Shown here: piece by piece, positions 62,441 through 64,000 of the stretch
Numbering within the stretch: position 1 is the first letter of the stretch
Layout: each line of letters opens with the position of its first letter
NCBI RefSeq assembly: GCF_008801815.1
Contig: NZ_VZOX01000001.1
Origin: Edwardsiella anguillarum
GTDB lineage: Bacteria; Pseudomonadota; Gammaproteobacteria; Enterobacterales; Enterobacteriaceae
Length of the DNA stretch: 64,000 nucleotides
Strand: one strand, 5' to 3'
The notes under the pieces: generated by a model
What the model was told of the DNA's origin: nothing
The model's database searches: none
The model's input: only the letters and a program-made list of their open reading frames with translations
Made by a program: the position numbers and the translations under genes

Positions 62441-64000
62441 TGGCCTTTACCCTGCGGCCATACCAGCGTGAGGCCGTCGATGCCACGCTGGCCCACTTCC
62501 GGCGCCACCGGGAGCCGGCGTTGATCGTGCTGCCGACCGGCGCCGGGAAAAGCCTGGTGATCGCCGAACTGGCCCGCCTGGCGCGCGGACGAGTCCTGGT
62601 ACTGGCCCACGTTAAAGAGCTAGTGGCCCAAAACCATGCCAAATATCAGGCCTGGGGGCTCGAGGCCGACATTTATGCCGCCGGGCTGAAGCAAAAGGGC
62701 AGCCAGGCCAAAGTGGTCTTTGGCAGCGTCCAGTCGGTCGCACGCAATCTGTCCGACTTCGATGCCGCCTTCTCCCTGCTGATCGTCGATGAGTGTCACC
62801 GCATCGGCGACAGCGAGGAGGGACAGTACCAGCAGATACTGCAGCACCTGCGCGGCCATAACCCGCAGCTGCGGCTGCTCGGGCTCACCGCGACCCCCTA
62901 CCGACTCGGCAAGGGCTGGATCTATCGCTACCACTATCACGGCATGGTACGCGGCGACGAGGCGTGTCTATTTCAGGACTGCATCTACGAGCTGCCGCTG
63001 CGCTATATGATCCGCCATGGTTTTCTGGTGCCGCCGGAGCGGCTGGACATGCCGGTGGTACAGTACGATTTCAGCCGTCTACAGCCGTCGGAGGCCGGGC
63101 TCTTCAGTGCCGAGGATCTCAATCGAGAGCTGCGCGATCAGCAGCGCATTACGCCGCACATCGTCAGCCAGATCGAGGAGTATGCGGCCACCCGGCGCGG
63201 CGTGATGATCTTCGCCGCCACCGTCGAGCACGCCCAGGAGGTGCTGGGCCTGCTGCCAGCGGGCAGCGCGGCGCTGATCAGCGCGCAGACGCCCCATGAC
63301 GATCGCGACGCGATCATTCGCGATTTCAAGGCGCAGCGGCTGCGCTACCTGGTCAATGTGGCGGTGCTCACCACCGGCTTTGACGCGCCGCACGTGGATC
63401 TGATCGCTATCCTGCGACCGACGGAGTCCGTCAGCCTATACCAGCAGATCGTCGGGCGCGGCCTGCGCCTGTGCGACGGCAAGCAAGACTGTCTGATCCT
63501 CGATTACGCCGGTAACCCACACGATCTCTATACACCCGAAGTCGGCAGCCGCAAGCCCCACGGCGACAGTCAGCCGGTGCAGGTGTTCTGCCCCGCCTGT
63601 GGCTTCGCCAATACCTTCTGGGGCAAGTGTGACGAGCAGGGCCGTATCGTCGAGCACTACGGGCGGCGCTGCCAGGGCTATTTCGAGGACGACGAAGGAC
63701 AGCGCGAGCAGTGCGACTACCGCTTCCGCTTTAAAAACTGCCCGCAGTGCAATGCAGAAAACGATATCGCCGCCCGCCGCTGTCATCAGTGCGCCGCGCT
63801 GCTGGTCGACGCTGACGATATGCTGAAGGCGGCGCTGAGGCTGAAAGATGCGCTGGTGCTACGCTGCGGCGGCATGCAGCTGCGCGACGGGGAGGATGCC
63901 AAGGGCGAGTGGCTGCAGATCACCTACTACGACGAGGACGGCGCCGACGTCAGCGAGCGCTTCCGCCTGACCACCCCGGCCCAGCGCACCGCCTTTGCCC
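62440..64000 (+). CDS. radD: RadD (YejH) DNA-repair helicase, partial
   Basis: ATG at 62440 overlaps the yecH stop (TGATG); the frame stays open for 520 codons to the window edge, about 66 short of the E. coli length. SF2 helicase: Q-like RPYQREAVDA, Walker A LPTGAGKSL, DECH box VDECHRIGD, motif III LTATPYRL, motif V-VI LTTGFDAPHVD and QIVGRGLRLC. Zinc-binding Cys follow (CPACG, CPQCN ... CHQC). RadD helps RecA-mediated repair. Three-prime end lies beyond the window. Confidence 0.95.
   Translation, partial: MAFTLRPYQREAVDATLAHFRRHREPALIVLPTGAGKSLVIAELARLARGRVLVLAHVKELVAQNHAKYQAWGLEADIYAAGLKQKGSQAKVVFGSVQSVARNLSDFDAAFSLLIVDECHRIGDSEEGQYQQILQHLRGHNPQLRLLGLTATPYRLGKGWIYRYHYHGMVRGDEACLFQDCIYELPLRYMIRHGFLVPPERLDMPVVQYDFSRLQPSEAGLFSAEDLNRELRDQQRITPHIVSQIEEYAATRRGVMIFAATVEHAQEVLGLLPAGSAALISAQTPHDDRDAIIRDFKAQRLRYLVNVAVLTTGFDAPHVDLIAILRPTESVSLYQQIVGRGLRLCDGKQDCLILDYAGNPHDLYTPEVGSRKPHGDSQPVQVFCPACGFANTFWGKCDEQGRIVEHYGRRCQGYFEDDEGQREQCDYRFRFKNCPQCNAENDIAARRCHQCAALLVDADDMLKAALRLKDALVLRCGGMQLRDGEDAKGEWLQITYYDEDGADVSERFRLTTPAQRTAFA

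Overview
The window comes from a Gram-negative enteric bacterium (Enterobacterales). Gene content and order (hisLGDCBHAFI next to yeeZ; fruBKA; a yei block yeiR-mepS; the glnHPQ system; yejA/yejG/bcr/rsuA/radD) match the Escherichia-like core, but several replacements and losses and the GC-rich core beside an AT-rich pilus island fit Edwardsiella best. The genus is an inference from memory of gene order and has not been checked by a search.

Positions 1 to about 14,700 are accessory DNA, AT-rich compared with the rest. On the minus strand lies a chaperone-usher pilus operon in the order of P-type (Pap) pili: major pilin (7360-7893), PapH-like minor pilin, usher, chaperone, four further minor pilins, and a last gene cut by the window edge that sits where a tip adhesin is expected. 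Divergently placed are a LuxR-type regulator (8702-9340) and a LysR-type regulator (9982-10908). The 0.8-kb region between pilin and LuxR gene carries two 37-bp tandem repeats holding four evenly placed copies of a 9-base motif. Next comes a decayed IS3-family element whose orfB is interrupted by two different arrays of 8-bp tandem repeats (13 and 19 units), then two paralogous family-25 glycosyltransferase genes likely to decorate lipooligosaccharide.

From 14,877 the window is core genome: rimO, yeeZ, an amidohydrolase-MFS pair, a secreted C69 dipeptidase, the complete histidine operon with its attenuator (leader peptide with six consecutive His codons), the TMAO respiration pair torYZ, setB, yeiW, the tryptophan permease mtr with a TrpR-like operator, yeiP (efpL), and a hexuronate catabolism module (uxuA and a uxuB/yeiQ gene divergent, uxuR further on) linked by a shared operator motif. 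A chemoreceptor and an EAL-domain phosphodiesterase lie inside that module.

From 44.9 to 64 kb: a small exported protein of unknown role, yeiR, mepS, cycA, fruBKA with two Cra sites, a Nudix hydrolase, glnHPQ with sigma-54 and NtrC sites, rlmF, yejA (whose permease genes yejBEF are missing; it now overlaps yejG tail to tail), bcr, rsuA, yecH and the first 520 codons of radD. No tRNA, rRNA or CRISPR was recognised.
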